Assembly (NCBI GenBank): GCA_024641005.1
Contig: JAHEDX010000020.1
Coordinates: 1 to 54,524, forward strand
DNA: 54,524 nt
Reading direction: 5' to 3'
Origin: Acidimicrobiaceae bacterium
GTDB lineage: Bacteria; Actinomycetota; Acidimicrobiia; Acidimicrobiales; Ilumatobacteraceae
The notes beneath the pieces are model-generated. The model ran no database searches. It was not told the origin of the DNA and worked only from the letters and a program-made list of their open reading frames with translations. The translations under genes were made by a program, and so were the position numbers. Below are positions 37,756 to 45,532 of this stretch, in pieces (the stretch's first letter is position 1; each line of letters starts with the position of its first letter).

Positions 37756-38664
37756 GTGGCGGTCGTCGAGGTTCGCGATCTGCGCAAGCGCTACGGAGAC
37801 ATCGATGCCGTCGCCGGGGTGTCCTTCGAGATCGCGGCGGGTGAGGTGTACGGACTGCTCGGCCAGAACGGTGCCGGCAAGTCGACCACCGTGGAGATCC
37901 TCGAAGGACACCGTCGTGCGACTGCGGGCTCGGTTTCGGTACTCGGCAACGATCCGGCCCAGAGCGGGCGCGAATTTCGCGACCGGATCGGCATCGTGCT
38001 GCAATCGTCGGGGGTCGAGCAGCAGCTCACCATCCGCGAGGCACTGCGCTTCTACGGCTCGTGCTACCGCGATCCTCGTCCGATCGACGACGTCGTCGAG
38101 ATGGTCGGGCTGACCGAGAAGATCGACGCCCGTATCGGCACGCTCTCGGGCGGCCAGCGTCGAAGGATCGACCTTGCGCTCGGCATCATCGGGCGCCCTG
38201 AGCTGTTGTTCCTCGACGAGCCGACCACCGGATTCGACCCGGTCGCTCGCCGCGAGTCGTGGAAACTCGTTCAGCGCTTGTGTGAAGGAGGCACCACGGT
38301 ATTGCTCACGACGCACTACCTCGACGAGGCCGAACACCTGGCCGATCGGGTCGGGGTGCTCGCCGGTGGACGTCTGATCGCCGAAGGAACACCAGATGAG
38401 TTGATGGCGGCCGCTCCCGATGCCACCATCTCGTTCGAGTTGCCGGCCGCCACGTCGAGCGATGAGTTGCGCATCCCTTCGACAGCATCGATCGAGGCCG
38501 GCGTGGTTCGCATCGAGACCGAGTTCCCAACCGCGGTGTTGGCGGAGATCACGGCCGCGGCCGTCGAGCGGGGGGTCGAGTTGGTCGGGCTCAGCGTTCG
38601 GCGGCCTTCGCTGGAAGACGTCTTCCTGCAGCTCGGCAACGACAGCGGCGAGGCGCCCGGATGA
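37756..38664 (+). CDS. ABC-2 exporter ATP-binding protein (DrrA-like)
   Basis: A 302-residue ATPase: Walker A GQNGAGKST (about 36-44), signature LSGGQRRRIDLALG (about 131-144), Walker B LLFLDEPTTGFD and the C-terminal extension of DrrA-type subunits ending LEDVFLQLGND. It energises export through the permease encoded next. The substrate (drug, polyketide or lipid) is unknown. GTG 37756 is three bases after the haemoglobin stop. Confidence 0.9.
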   Translation: MAVVEVRDLRKRYGDIDAVAGVSFEIAAGEVYGLLGQNGAGKSTTVEILEGHRRATAGSVSVLGNDPAQSGREFRDRIGIVLQSSGVEQQLTIREALRFYGSCYRDPRPIDDVVEMVGLTEKIDARIGTLSGGQRRRIDLALGIIGRPELLFLDEPTTGFDPVARRESWKLVQRLCEGGTTVLLTTHYLDEAEHLADRVGVLAGGRLIAEGTPDELMAAAPDATISFELPAATSSDELRIPSTASIEAGVVRIETEFPTAVLAEITAAAVERGVELVGLSVRRPSLEDVFLQLGNDSGEAPG

Positions 38665-39497
38665 ACTGGCCCTCGACACTCAAACTGGTCGGCGAACAGA
38701 CGAGATACCAAGTGCTCACGTTCATGCGCAGCCCGGTCGGCCTGTTCTTCACGATCGGTCTCCCGCTGTTCATGCTCGTGTTGTTCAACGCCCTCTTCGG
38801 GGATGGCACGGTCGATACTCCGGCGGGTTCGTGGTCGGTGCAGCAGTTCTACACCGGTGGGCTCGCTGCGTTCACCGCAGTGTCGGCCACCTACACCAAT
38901 CTGGTCAACATGGTGCCGATCCGGCGCGACGACGGCATCTTGAAGCGCTGGCGTTCGACGCCGATCCCTCCGTCGGTGTACCTCACGGGTTGGATTCTCG
39001 GTGCACTGTCGATTGCACTGCTCGGTGTCGTTCTCCAACTGACGCTCGGCGTGGTCGCCTACGACCTCACGATCGATGTTGCGAAGGTGCCTGCCATGGT
39101 CGTCACGTTCGTGATCGGGGTCGCCGCGTTCGCTGCGCTCGGCCTGGCAGTGGCCGGCCTCGTGCCAAATGCCGACTCGGCACCAGCTGTCGCCAACGCC
39201 ACGATCCTGCCGCTGGCATTCGTGTCCGACATCTTCATCCCGCTCGAGAATCCGCCGCGCTGGCTCGATCTGATCGGCGACATCTTCCCCTTGAAGCCGT
39301 TCGTGAACTCGTTCCAGAACACGCTCAATCCACTGGTCGACGCGCCCGGGTTCACCTGGGACAAGATGGCCGTGGTCATCGCCTGGGGCATCGTGGGCGT
39401 CGCGGTGGCGCGTTCGTCGTTCAGCTGGGAACCGTCGACCAGCGGCTCGCGGCGCGACCGGCGTCGTCGCAGTCGCACGACGTCGGCCGCGATATAG
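38661..39497 (+). CDS. ABC-2 type exporter permease
   Basis: A 278-residue six-helix permease with SPVGLFFTIGLPLFMLVLFNALFG as helix 1 and a helix pair before the conserved DIFIPLENPPRWLDLIGDIFPLKPF segment of DrrB-type subunits. The start overlaps the ATPase stop (ATGA), so the pair forms one exporter. The last 25 residues are very Arg/Ser-rich and cytoplasmic. It converges on the methyltransferase gene with 29 bases between. Confidence 0.88.
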   Translation: MNWPSTLKLVGEQTRYQVLTFMRSPVGLFFTIGLPLFMLVLFNALFGDGTVDTPAGSWSVQQFYTGGLAAFTAVSATYTNLVNMVPIRRDDGILKRWRSTPIPPSVYLTGWILGALSIALLGVVLQLTLGVVAYDLTIDVAKVPAMVVTFVIGVAAFAALGLAVAGLVPNADSAPAVANATILPLAFVSDIFIPLENPPRWLDLIGDIFPLKPFVNSFQNTLNPLVDAPGFTWDKMAVVIAWGIVGVAVARSSFSWEPSTSGSRRDRRRRSRTTSAAI

Positions 39498-39526
39498 GCC
39501 CACCGCTCACTGGGTGATGCTCTGGC

Positions 39527-40396
39527 TCAGGCCAGCGCGAAGCAGGCGATCGCCGCGGCCGCAGCAGCGTTGAGAGAGTCGACGCCGGCCGCCATCGGTA
39601 TGCGTACCGGTCGGGCGATCGCGAGCACCTCGTCACTGAGGCCGGCGCGCTCGGATCCGATCACGATCGCTCGGCGGCCCGCCGGGTCCAACCGGCCGAT
39701 GTCGGCGGCGAGCGGATCCGGGGTGAGCGCGAACACGTCCCGGTCGGTCATCGCCCGCAGTTCGTCGACGAGGTTGCCGGTGCGGGCATGGGGAACCGAG
39801 AAGGCAGTGCCCATCGCGACGCGCAGTGCACGACGCGACAGCGGATCGGCACTGGTGTGGTCGAGCAGGACGCCGTCCCAGCCGAGGGCAGCTGCGTTGC
39901 GGATGATCGAGCCGATGTTCGCGGGGTTGTCGACACCCTCGATGACGACCAGGCGCGCGCTCCGCTGAGCGAGTTCGGAAGCGGTCGGTCGGGGTGGCCG
40001 ATGGAAGAGGGCGATCACCGAGTGCAGGACGCCGAGCCCGGCGACGAGTCGCCGCACCTGGTCGCCACCGACGAACACCTCGCCGCCGCTGCGGACGAAC
40101 CGGTCGGCGACGCCAGGTATCCGCGAACCGTCGACGAGTGCTCGGAACGGTCGACAGCCGGCGTCGAGTGCCCGCTGGACGACGAGATCGCCCTCGGCGA
40201 GGAACAGACCGGCTCCGGCGTCGTCGCGCTTGCTGCGACGATTGGCCAGGCCGCGCTCGTTGAGCCGGAAGGTGGCGAGTCGTTCGTCGTCGAGTTCCTC
40301 GATCGTGACGAACGGGCCGGCACCGGCCCCACGACGCGAGTCAGTAGAAATAGGGGAAGCCTGACCAGTCGGGAGTGCGCTTCTCGAGGAAGGCAT
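39527..40396 (-). CDS. TrmH/SpoU family RNA 2'-O-methyltransferase
   Basis: A 289-residue SPOUT methyltransferase. The three motifs are NPANIGSIIRNAAALGWDGV, IVIGSERAGLSDEVL and IPMAAGVDSLNAAAAAAI. The N-terminal half fits the substrate-binding region of rRNA SpoU enzymes. It probably methylates a ribose in rRNA or tRNA with SAM. The start is uncertain: ATG 40396 lies inside the end of menB, and no ATG, GTG or TTG is available after it before the conserved region; ATT at 40349-40351 is possible. It is translated with menB through this overlap. Confidence 0.85.
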   Translation of the reverse strand: MPSSRSALPTGQASPISTDSRRGAGAGPFVTIEELDDERLATFRLNERGLANRRSKRDDAGAGLFLAEGDLVVQRALDAGCRPFRALVDGSRIPGVADRFVRSGGEVFVGGDQVRRLVAGLGVLHSVIALFHRPPRPTASELAQRSARLVVIEGVDNPANIGSIIRNAAALGWDGVLLDHTSADPLSRRALRVAMGTAFSVPHARTGNLVDELRAMTDRDVFALTPDPLAADIGRLDPAGRRAIVIGSERAGLSDEVLAIARPVRIPMAAGVDSLNAAAAAAIACFALA

Positions 40397-41249
40397 CCCG
40401 GCCTTCGGCTGCTTCCTCGCTGGCGTAGGCGAGTCGTGTCGCCTCGCCGGCAAAGATCTGCTGGCCCACCAGACCGTCGTCGATCAGATTGAAGGCGTAC
40501 TTGAGCATGCGTTGGGCTGTCGGGCTCTTGGCACAGATCTCGGCGGCCCATTCGAGTGCGGTCGCTTCGAGGTCGGCGTGAGGCACGACGGCATTGACGC
40601 CGCCCATCTCGTGCATCTGTTGAGCTGTGTATTCGCGACCGAGGAAGAAGATCTCACGGGCGAACTTCTGGCCGACGAAACGGGCAAGGTAGGCGGATCC
40701 GAATCCGCCGTCGAAGCTCGCCACGTCGGCATCGGTTTGCTTGAACCGGGCGTGCTCCTCGCTGGCGATCGTGAGGTCGCACACGACATGCAGGCTGTGA
40801 CCGCCCCCTGCAGCCCAGCCCGGCACGACGCAGATGACGACCTTGGGCATGAACCGGATCAAGCGCTGACACTCGAGGATGTGGAGGCGACCGGCCCGGC
40901 CGGCCTCGATTGTGTCGGCGGTTTCGCCGTCGGCGTACTTGTACCCGTCCTTGCCGCGGATGCGCTGGTCACCGCCCGAACAGAAGGCCCAGCCACCATC
41001 GCGCGGCGATGGACCGTTGCCGGTGAGCAGGACGCAGCCGATGTCGCTCGACATGCGAGCGTGGTCGAGCGCGGTGTAGAGCTCGTCGACCGTGTTGGGA
41101 CGAAAGGCGTTGCGGATCTCGGGACGGTTGAAGGCGATTCGCACGGCGCCGACATCGTTGGCACGGTGATAGGTGATGTCGGTGAAGGCGAAACCGGCGA
41201 CCTCCGTCCATGCCGACGGGTCGAAGATCTCCGAGACGGACGTGCTCAT
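40341..41249 (-). CDS. menB: 1,4-dihydroxy-2-naphthoyl-CoA synthase
   Basis: A 302-residue crotonase-fold cyclase of menaquinone synthesis. MenB features include ITYHRANDVGAVRIAFNRPE, FCSGGDQRIRGKDGYKY (about 93-109), VPGWAAGGGHSLHVVCDLT, DVASFDGGFGSAYLARFVG with the conserved Asp/Gly region, and the C-terminal EKRTPDWSGFPYFY. It closes the second ring of the naphthoquinone. No other men genes are in the window. The ATG follows CAACAT (41256-41261, minus) by six bases with no SD. Confidence 0.94.
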   Translation of the reverse strand: MSTSVSEIFDPSAWTEVAGFAFTDITYHRANDVGAVRIAFNRPEIRNAFRPNTVDELYTALDHARMSSDIGCVLLTGNGPSPRDGGWAFCSGGDQRIRGKDGYKYADGETADTIEAGRAGRLHILECQRLIRFMPKVVICVVPGWAAGGGHSLHVVCDLTIASEEHARFKQTDADVASFDGGFGSAYLARFVGQKFAREIFFLGREYTAQQMHEMGGVNAVVPHADLEATALEWAAEICAKSPTAQRMLKYAFNLIDDGLVGQQIFAGEATRLAYASEEAAEGRDAFLEKRTPDWSGFPYFY

Positions 41250-41275
41250 GGCCCTATGTTGGCCGCGCCGCGAGG

Positions 41276-41746
41276 TCACATCGCAATTCGACACGAGGTC
41301 GCACCGCGCAGGCGCGACCGCAGCGCCCAACTCATCAGCACGACCGACAGCACGGCGAGCATCGGCTGTGCAGGAGCGAACCAGTCGAGCGCGCCGGTCG
41401 AACCCAGTGCGATGACGGCGACCTTGTTGCAGGTGGGGCAGCCGACTGCGAAGAACGAGAGCAACCCACCGAGACCGCCCGCCTTTCCCGGTGTGCCGAG
41501 CTCGTCGTCGGGTAACTCGATCGTGCTCTGGACGTCGTCGATGCGAACATACGTGGCAGCCAACAAGCCGCCCAGTACGGCGCTGACGACGAGACTCGGG
41601 TACGACCACCAGGTGACCTCGACCGGCCGTCCGAACACCGGGTTCGGGATGACATCGGTCGGGAGTCCGATCACGAGCGCGACCACGACCGAGGCGCCCA
41701 GGGCGAAGATCCATCGGCGCGCCGGCCAGTTGGCGAGTTCGTGCAC
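41276..41746 (-). CDS. Four-helix membrane protein with CPTCNK motif, unknown function
   Basis: A 156-residue protein with about four hydrophobic helices. After the second or third comes GLGGLLSFFAVGCPTCNKVAVIALG, with a Cys-x2-Cys (about C113 and C116) close to the membrane, then a helix of VLSVVLMSWAL and an Arg-rich end. C-P-T-C within a membrane protein suggests thiol or metal chemistry, for example vitamin K cycle-like or copper-linked proteins, but I cannot assign a family. The GTG start follows TACCAT (41754-41759, minus) by seven bases. Confidence 0.7.
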   Translation of the reverse strand: MHELANWPARRWIFALGASVVVALVIGLPTDVIPNPVFGRPVEVTWWSYPSLVVSAVLGGLLAATYVRIDDVQSTIELPDDELGTPGKAGGLGGLLSFFAVGCPTCNKVAVIALGSTGALDWFAPAQPMLAVLSVVLMSWALRSRLRGATSCRIAM

Positions 41747-41753
41747 GGTGATG

Positions 41754-41759
41754 ATGGTA
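41754..41759 (-). promoter_or_regulatory. -10 hexamer TACCAT, leaderless start of CPTC membrane protein
   Basis: TACCAT (minus), seven bases (CATCACC), then GTG at 41746. It selects a start 23 residues downstream of the longest reading. Confidence 0.55.
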
Positions 41760-41790
41760 GCGACAGTCGCCGTGACGACGCGGTCGGCGC

Positions 41791-41796
41791 TACGGT
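41791..41796 (+). promoter_or_regulatory. -10 hexamer TACGGT, leaderless start of fbiB
   Basis: TACGGT, six bases (TCGCCC), then GTG at 41803. Confidence 0.6.
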
Positions 41797-41802
41797 TCGC
41801 CC

Positions 41803-42543
41803 GTGCCCGCTGCACTGACGATCATTCCTGTCGACGGTCTGCCCGAGATCGAGTCGGGTCACGACATCGCCGCACTGGTCGCCGATCGGATCGAACTGTT
41901 CGACGGCGACATCGTGGTCATCACCTCGAAGATCGTGTCGAAGGCCGAAGGATGTGCGATCGAACTCGCGACGGTCGAGCCGTCGGGGTTCGCCACCGAG
42001 TGGGCCGAACGGTGGGAGAAGGATCCACGAGTGGTCGAAGTGGTGTTGCGCCAGTCGCAGCGGATCGTCCGCCAGATCGGGCCGGTCCTGATCACCGAGA
42101 CGCATCATGGGTTCGTGTGCGCGAACTCAGGGGTCGACCAGTCGTCGAGTGGGGCCCACGAACGGATCCTGGTCTTGCCGTCCGACCCGGATGCGTCGGC
42201 GCGACGATCCCGCGCCCGGTTCGCTGAACTCGGCGTCGATGTCGGGGTCGTCGTCACCGACACGTTCGGGCGGCCGTGGCGTGAGGGCCAGACCGACATC
42301 GCGATCGGTGTCGCGGGTATCAATCCGCTGCTGAGCTATATCGGTCAACAGGACCCCCACGGGCACGAGTTCCGGGTGCAGGAGATCTGCGTTGCCGACG
42401 AGCTGGCGGCGGCCTCAGAGCTGGTGAAGGGCAACACCTCTCGTGTCCCGGTAGCGGTCATCCGCGGCTACGAGTGGGAGGCCGATGAGTCCGCGTCGAT
42501 GGCGCCGGTGATTCGCGACTCGAGTCGCGACCTGTTCCGCTGA
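41803..42543 (+). CDS. cofE: Coenzyme F420-0:L-glutamate ligase (CofE type)
   Basis: A 246-residue ligase that adds glutamates to F420-0. The family is recognised by VDGLPEIESGHDIAALV, VVITSKIVSKAEG (about 36-48), THHGFVCANSGVDQSS (about 100-115), VVVTDTFGRPWREGQTDIAIG (Asp and Arg rich) and ICVADELAAASELV. Mycobacterial FbiB is longer, with a C-terminal nitroreductase-like domain; that part is absent here, so the final dehydro-F420 reduction must be supplied elsewhere. GTG start with leaderless -10. It is divergent from the CPTC membrane protein and separated from fbiA. Confidence 0.93.
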   Translation: MPAALTIIPVDGLPEIESGHDIAALVADRIELFDGDIVVITSKIVSKAEGCAIELATVEPSGFATEWAERWEKDPRVVEVVLRQSQRIVRQIGPVLITETHHGFVCANSGVDQSSSGAHERILVLPSDPDASARRSRARFAELGVDVGVVVTDTFGRPWREGQTDIAIGVAGINPLLSYIGQQDPHGHEFRVQEICVADELAAASELVKGNTSRVPVAVIRGYEWEADESASMAPVIRDSSRDLFR

Positions 42544-42558
42544 CGCGCGGCCCGTGCA

Positions 42559-42593
42559 GAGTTACGAAACGTGCCTGGCACGTTTCGTAACTC
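42559..42593. repeat. Perfect 17-bp inverted repeat with one-base centre
   Basis: GAGTTACGAAACGTGCC (42559-42575), T, then GGCACGTTTCGTAACTC (42577-42593). All 17 bp match. It lies 15 bases after the cofE stop and 42 before the hydrolase start. A hairpin this tight with no T-tract is unusual for a terminator; it could be a palindromic dispersed unit, a cruciform or a dimeric-protein site. Confidence 0.9.
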
Positions 42594-42622
42594 GTGCTGC
42601 GACCGGATCCTCGGGTGATGAG

Positions 42623-42628
42623 TACGGT
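42623..42628 (+). promoter_or_regulatory. -10 hexamer TACGGT, leaderless start of hydrolase
   Basis: TACGGT, six bases (TCGGGA), then ATG at 42635. It shows that the in-frame reading upstream through the palindrome is not translated. Confidence 0.6.
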
Positions 42629-42634
42629 TCGGGA

Positions 42635-43435
42635 ATGGGTTCTGGCCACGGCATGCACGCACATCCCGCCGACGACGTCTCGATCGACTACTTCGCGGCA
42701 GGGGAGGGGCGTTCACTGGTCTTGGTGCACGGCATCACCGAGAGTCGTCGCACCTGGGATCCCTTGCTGGCGCCGTTGATCGCGTCGGGATACCGGGTGG
42801 TCGCGATCGATCTTCGCGGACACGGCGCATCGTCAAAGGTCGCGCCGTACGACCTGGCCACCATGGCCGGTGACCTCGGCGCCGTCCTGGCACAGGAGGG
42901 GCTCGATGACGCCCTGTTGGTGGGCCACTCGCTCGGTGGTGCGGTCGTGTCGGCCTACGCGGCCGGCGGTCCGTGCAGAGGAGTGATCAATGTTGACCAA
43001 CCACTCGCACTGAGCGGTTTCAAAGACGTTCTCGGTCAGCTCGAGCCGATGCTGAAGGGTGGCTCCGACGAGTTCCAGGGCGCGATCTCCGCGATCTTCG
43101 ACCAGATGGCCGGTCCGCTCGAGGGTTCCGAGCGCTGGCGGGTCGATCACATCCGAGATGCCGACCAAGGGGTGGTGCTGGGTGTGTGGGATGCGATCTT
43201 CGCGTCGTCGGTGGCCGAGCTCGACGCCATGATCGATGCAGTGGCGGGGGCGATCACGGTTCCGTATCTCTCGTTGCACGGCATCGATCCCGGCCAGGGC
43301 TATACAGATTGGCTGCGTGCACGTGTCGACACCTCGATCGTCGAAGTGTGGCCCAACCTGGGCCACTACCCGCACCTGATCGACCAGCACCGTTTCGTCG
43401 AGCGCGTGACTGCGTTCGACGAGTCGATCGGTTGA
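42635..43435 (+). CDS. Alpha/beta hydrolase
   Basis: A 266-residue alpha/beta-fold hydrolase. The oxyanion region HGITESRRTWDPLL (about 35-48), DLRGHGAS, the nucleophile elbow VGHSLGGAVV (Ser near 99), an acidic residue in LHGIDPGQ and the final His in NLGHYPHLI are in order. The substrate is unknown; the sequence resembles esterases and haloperoxidase relatives. ATG 42635 is chosen by the leaderless -10; ATG 42653 is the alternative. It converges on the NERD-like gene with 31 bases between. Confidence 0.88.
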   Translation: MGSGHGMHAHPADDVSIDYFAAGEGRSLVLVHGITESRRTWDPLLAPLIASGYRVVAIDLRGHGASSKVAPYDLATMAGDLGAVLAQEGLDDALLVGHSLGGAVVSAYAAGGPCRGVINVDQPLALSGFKDVLGQLEPMLKGGSDEFQGAISAIFDQMAGPLEGSERWRVDHIRDADQGVVLGVWDAIFASSVAELDAMIDAVAGAITVPYLSLHGIDPGQGYTDWLRARVDTSIVEVWPNLGHYPHLIDQHRFVERVTAFDESIG

Positions 43436-43466
43436 CGGGCACCACTCGCGTTGGCGACAGGCGTGC

Positions 43467-44045
43467 TCAGGCGAGGGGATCTGGGCGGCCGATCGCCGTG
43501 AGCACGGTCTGCCAGGCGAGGTCGACCTGCGCCGGCGAAAGCTCACGGTCGGCGAGTGCCTCGATCCACCCGGTCAGCGACCGGCCGTCGACGGCGGTGA
43601 GGCCCGGCATCAGGTCGCTCGAACCGCTCGTGCCGGCACCCCAGTACACGCGGACCAGCCGATCGCTCGACATCGCGCAGCGGCCCAGTGCGTCGTCGAG
43701 GCTGCCCCGTACGATCGCCGCTGCCGCGACAGCGTGTGGATCGAGCTCGCCGGTCGGAGCGGTGGGGAGGGCATCCATCGAGGTCTGGAACGCGAATACC
43801 CCGGCCGGTCCCACCACCACGTGCTCGATGCCGCCGAGCTTGTCGTGAGCGATCTCGTACACGACACGCCATGGGGGCGTTGCCAGGTCGCGGAGTGCGT
43901 TGCTGGTGAGCCTGGCGGCGGGCGCCGCGATGACGTCGTCGCCCGAACTCGCGTCGGCGTTCTTGAGGTTCTTCTTGGCCCAGGCGAGCGCTACGGGCAC
44001 TCCGATGGCGATCACGAGCAGGGGTATATAGATTCCAGGGCCCAT
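43467..44045 (-). CDS. Membrane-anchored NERD-like protein, probably inactive
   Basis: A 192-residue protein: an N-terminal helix (about 5-22), then a segment WRVVYEIAHDKLGGIEHVVV followed by GPAGVFAFQTS that resembles the nuclease-related NERD core (IDHIVVGPxGVFVIEVK). The catalytic E-x-K is replaced by Q-T-S and the Asp by Glu, so nuclease activity is doubtful. The rest looks like an alpha/beta domain of unknown role. CAAAAT (44055-44060, minus) lies nine bases before the ATG. The family call is tentative. Confidence 0.6.
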   Translation of the reverse strand: MGPGIYIPLLVIAIGVPVALAWAKKNLKNADASSGDDVIAAPAARLTSNALRDLATPPWRVVYEIAHDKLGGIEHVVVGPAGVFAFQTSMDALPTAPTGELDPHAVAAAAIVRGSLDDALGRCAMSSDRLVRVYWGAGTSGSSDLMPGLTAVDGRSLTGWIEALADRELSPAQVDLAWQTVLTAIGRPDPLA

Positions 44046-44089
44046 CGCTCAGCGATTTTGGCACGTCGAGCGGGACGATTCGGTGATTC

Positions 44090-44491
44090 TCAGGCTTCGA
44101 CGACCTGGATCAGGGTCTGCATGTGGTGCTCGGTCAGGTGGTTGTCGACGAGGCAATTGAGCTGATAGATCCCCGGTTCGTCGAGATCGACGGTGATCGT
44201 GAGCACATCGCCGGGTGCGACCGCGCTCGCCGTTTCGATCGCCAGCCCGTCCGGTCCGACGATCTGCAGATCGTGGTTGAGCGTGCCGGCGTTCTCGGCC
44301 TCGAACGTCACGCGATCCCCGGTCATGAACGTCGGCACCTCGCCGACAGCGATGTAGCGGTACTGGTCCTCGTGATCTTCCATTCGCAACTCGACGGTGT
44401 AGCTGCGAGCCGGGTCGTCACCGTCGCTGCCGCAACCGGTGACGCCGAACACAGCGAGAGCGAGCACGAGACCGAGTCGGCGGGTTTGCAT
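44090..44491 (-). CDS. Cupredoxin-like lipoprotein
   Basis: A 133-residue lipoprotein: a signal peptide with lipobox GVTGC (C20), then one beta-barrel domain. Candidate copper ligands are H73 (LNHDLQ), C113 (LNCLVDNH), H118 and M124, close to type 1 copper-site spacing but with a longer C-to-H gap than plastocyanin. It may pass electrons outside the cell or store copper. The ATG follows TATCTT by six bases. It lies beyond the phn genes but has its own promoter. Confidence 0.82.
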   Translation of the reverse strand: MQTRRLGLVLALAVFGVTGCGSDGDDPARSYTVELRMEDHEDQYRYIAVGEVPTFMTGDRVTFEAENAGTLNHDLQIVGPDGLAIETASAVAPGDVLTITVDLDEPGIYQLNCLVDNHLTEHHMQTLIQVVEA

Positions 44492-44497
44492 GCCGAC

Positions 44498-44503
44498 AAG
44501 ATA
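44498..44503 (-). promoter_or_regulatory. -10 hexamer TATCTT, leaderless start of cupredoxin
   Basis: TATCTT (minus), six bases (GTCGGC), then ATG at 44491. It is the closest to the canonical -10 in the set. Confidence 0.65.
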
Positions 44504-44560
44504 GTTCCTGATGGCACTGGAGTTCCCGGACGGTCCGTATAGGCCGGGTCACCGTTCACT

Positions 44561-44591
44561 CTGGTCGAGAGCTGGTCGAGAGCTGGTCGAC
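44561..44591. repeat. 11-bp tandem repeat downstream of phnE
   Basis: CTGGTCGAGAG twice (44561-44571, 44572-44582) followed by a partial third CTGGTCGA. It lies just after the stop of the second phn permease gene, between it and the cupredoxin promoter. Confidence 0.85.
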
Positions 44592-44596
44592 ACCGA

Positions 44597-45532
44597 TCAG
44601 TCGTTGGGCTTGTTCGGCCTCATGATCGAATCGCCGAGCAGCAGGCCTGCGAGTGCCTCGGTGCTGGCGTTGTGATCATCATCGTCGATCTTGCGTCCGC
44701 TGCCGGCGATGATGCGTCGGCGTGCGAACCCTGAGATCGTGTCGATGATCAAGACCATTGCGATCACCATCAGCAAGACCGCTCCGACTTGCGGGAAGTT
44801 GCGGAAGTTGAGCTGCGAGACGAGTTCGCCGCCGATTCCGCCGGCGCCGATCAGGCCCAGAACAGCCGACGCGCGAACATTGATCTCGAAGCGGAACAGC
44901 CAGTAGCCGATCACGGTGGGCAGGACCTGGGGGACCATGCCCCAGCGCATCTTCTCGATGAACGTTCCCCCCGCTGCCGAGATCGCCTCGAGCGGACCCT
45001 CGTCGGAGGTTTCGATGACCTCGGTCGAGAGCTTGCCGAGCGTGCCGACCGAGTGCAGCCCGATGGCCAGTGCCCCGGCCCATGGTCCGAGCCCGGTGAC
45101 GGTGAGCAACAGCATCGCGACGATCAGTTCGGGGACGGCCCGAATCGCGTTGAACAGCAGGCGGATCGGGACTCTGAGGGCTGCCGGGGCCACGTTGCTC
45201 GCCCCGAAGAACGAGAGTGGGAACGAGATGATGGCCCCGATCATCGTGCCGATCCATGCCACGTACAACGATTCGAAGATCTTGCCGACGGCACCGCGGT
45301 CGACCACCGTCTTGAAATCCGGGGGCCACATCTGTTTGACGATGTTCCAGCCCTTGCCGGGAGCGTCGAGGACGTCCTGGAACGATGCATCGAGCCCGGT
45401 CCACGACCACATCGCCGCAATGATGATCGCAGCGGTGATCCCGATCCTCCAGTTGCGGGCAGCCATCGGCCGTTCGGGGCGCCCGGTCGGCGGGTCCGAT
45501 TGCTCGGGGACGATCACGTCGGCGGCGGTCAT
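44597..45532 (-). CDS. phnE: Phosphonate/phosphite-type ABC permease, second copy
   Basis: A 311-residue PhnE-like permease. After a cytoplasmic start and a helix (about 30-47) comes the EAA loop region (EVIETSDEGPLEAISAAGGT then GMVPQVLPTVIGYWLFRFEINVR), with further helices to about residue 280. It ends in a 45-residue charged tail. ABC components PhnD-PhnC-PhnE-PhnE are typical for phosphonate or phosphite import. The start overlaps the first permease stop (ATGA). Confidence 0.9.
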   Translation of the reverse strand: MTAADVIVPEQSDPPTGRPERPMAARNWRIGITAAIIIAAMWSWTGLDASFQDVLDAPGKGWNIVKQMWPPDFKTVVDRGAVGKIFESLYVAWIGTMIGAIISFPLSFFGASNVAPAALRVPIRLLFNAIRAVPELIVAMLLLTVTGLGPWAGALAIGLHSVGTLGKLSTEVIETSDEGPLEAISAAGGTFIEKMRWGMVPQVLPTVIGYWLFRFEINVRASAVLGLIGAGGIGGELVSQLNFRNFPQVGAVLLMVIAMVLIIDTISGFARRRIIAGSGRKIDDDDHNASTEALAGLLLGDSIMRPNKPND

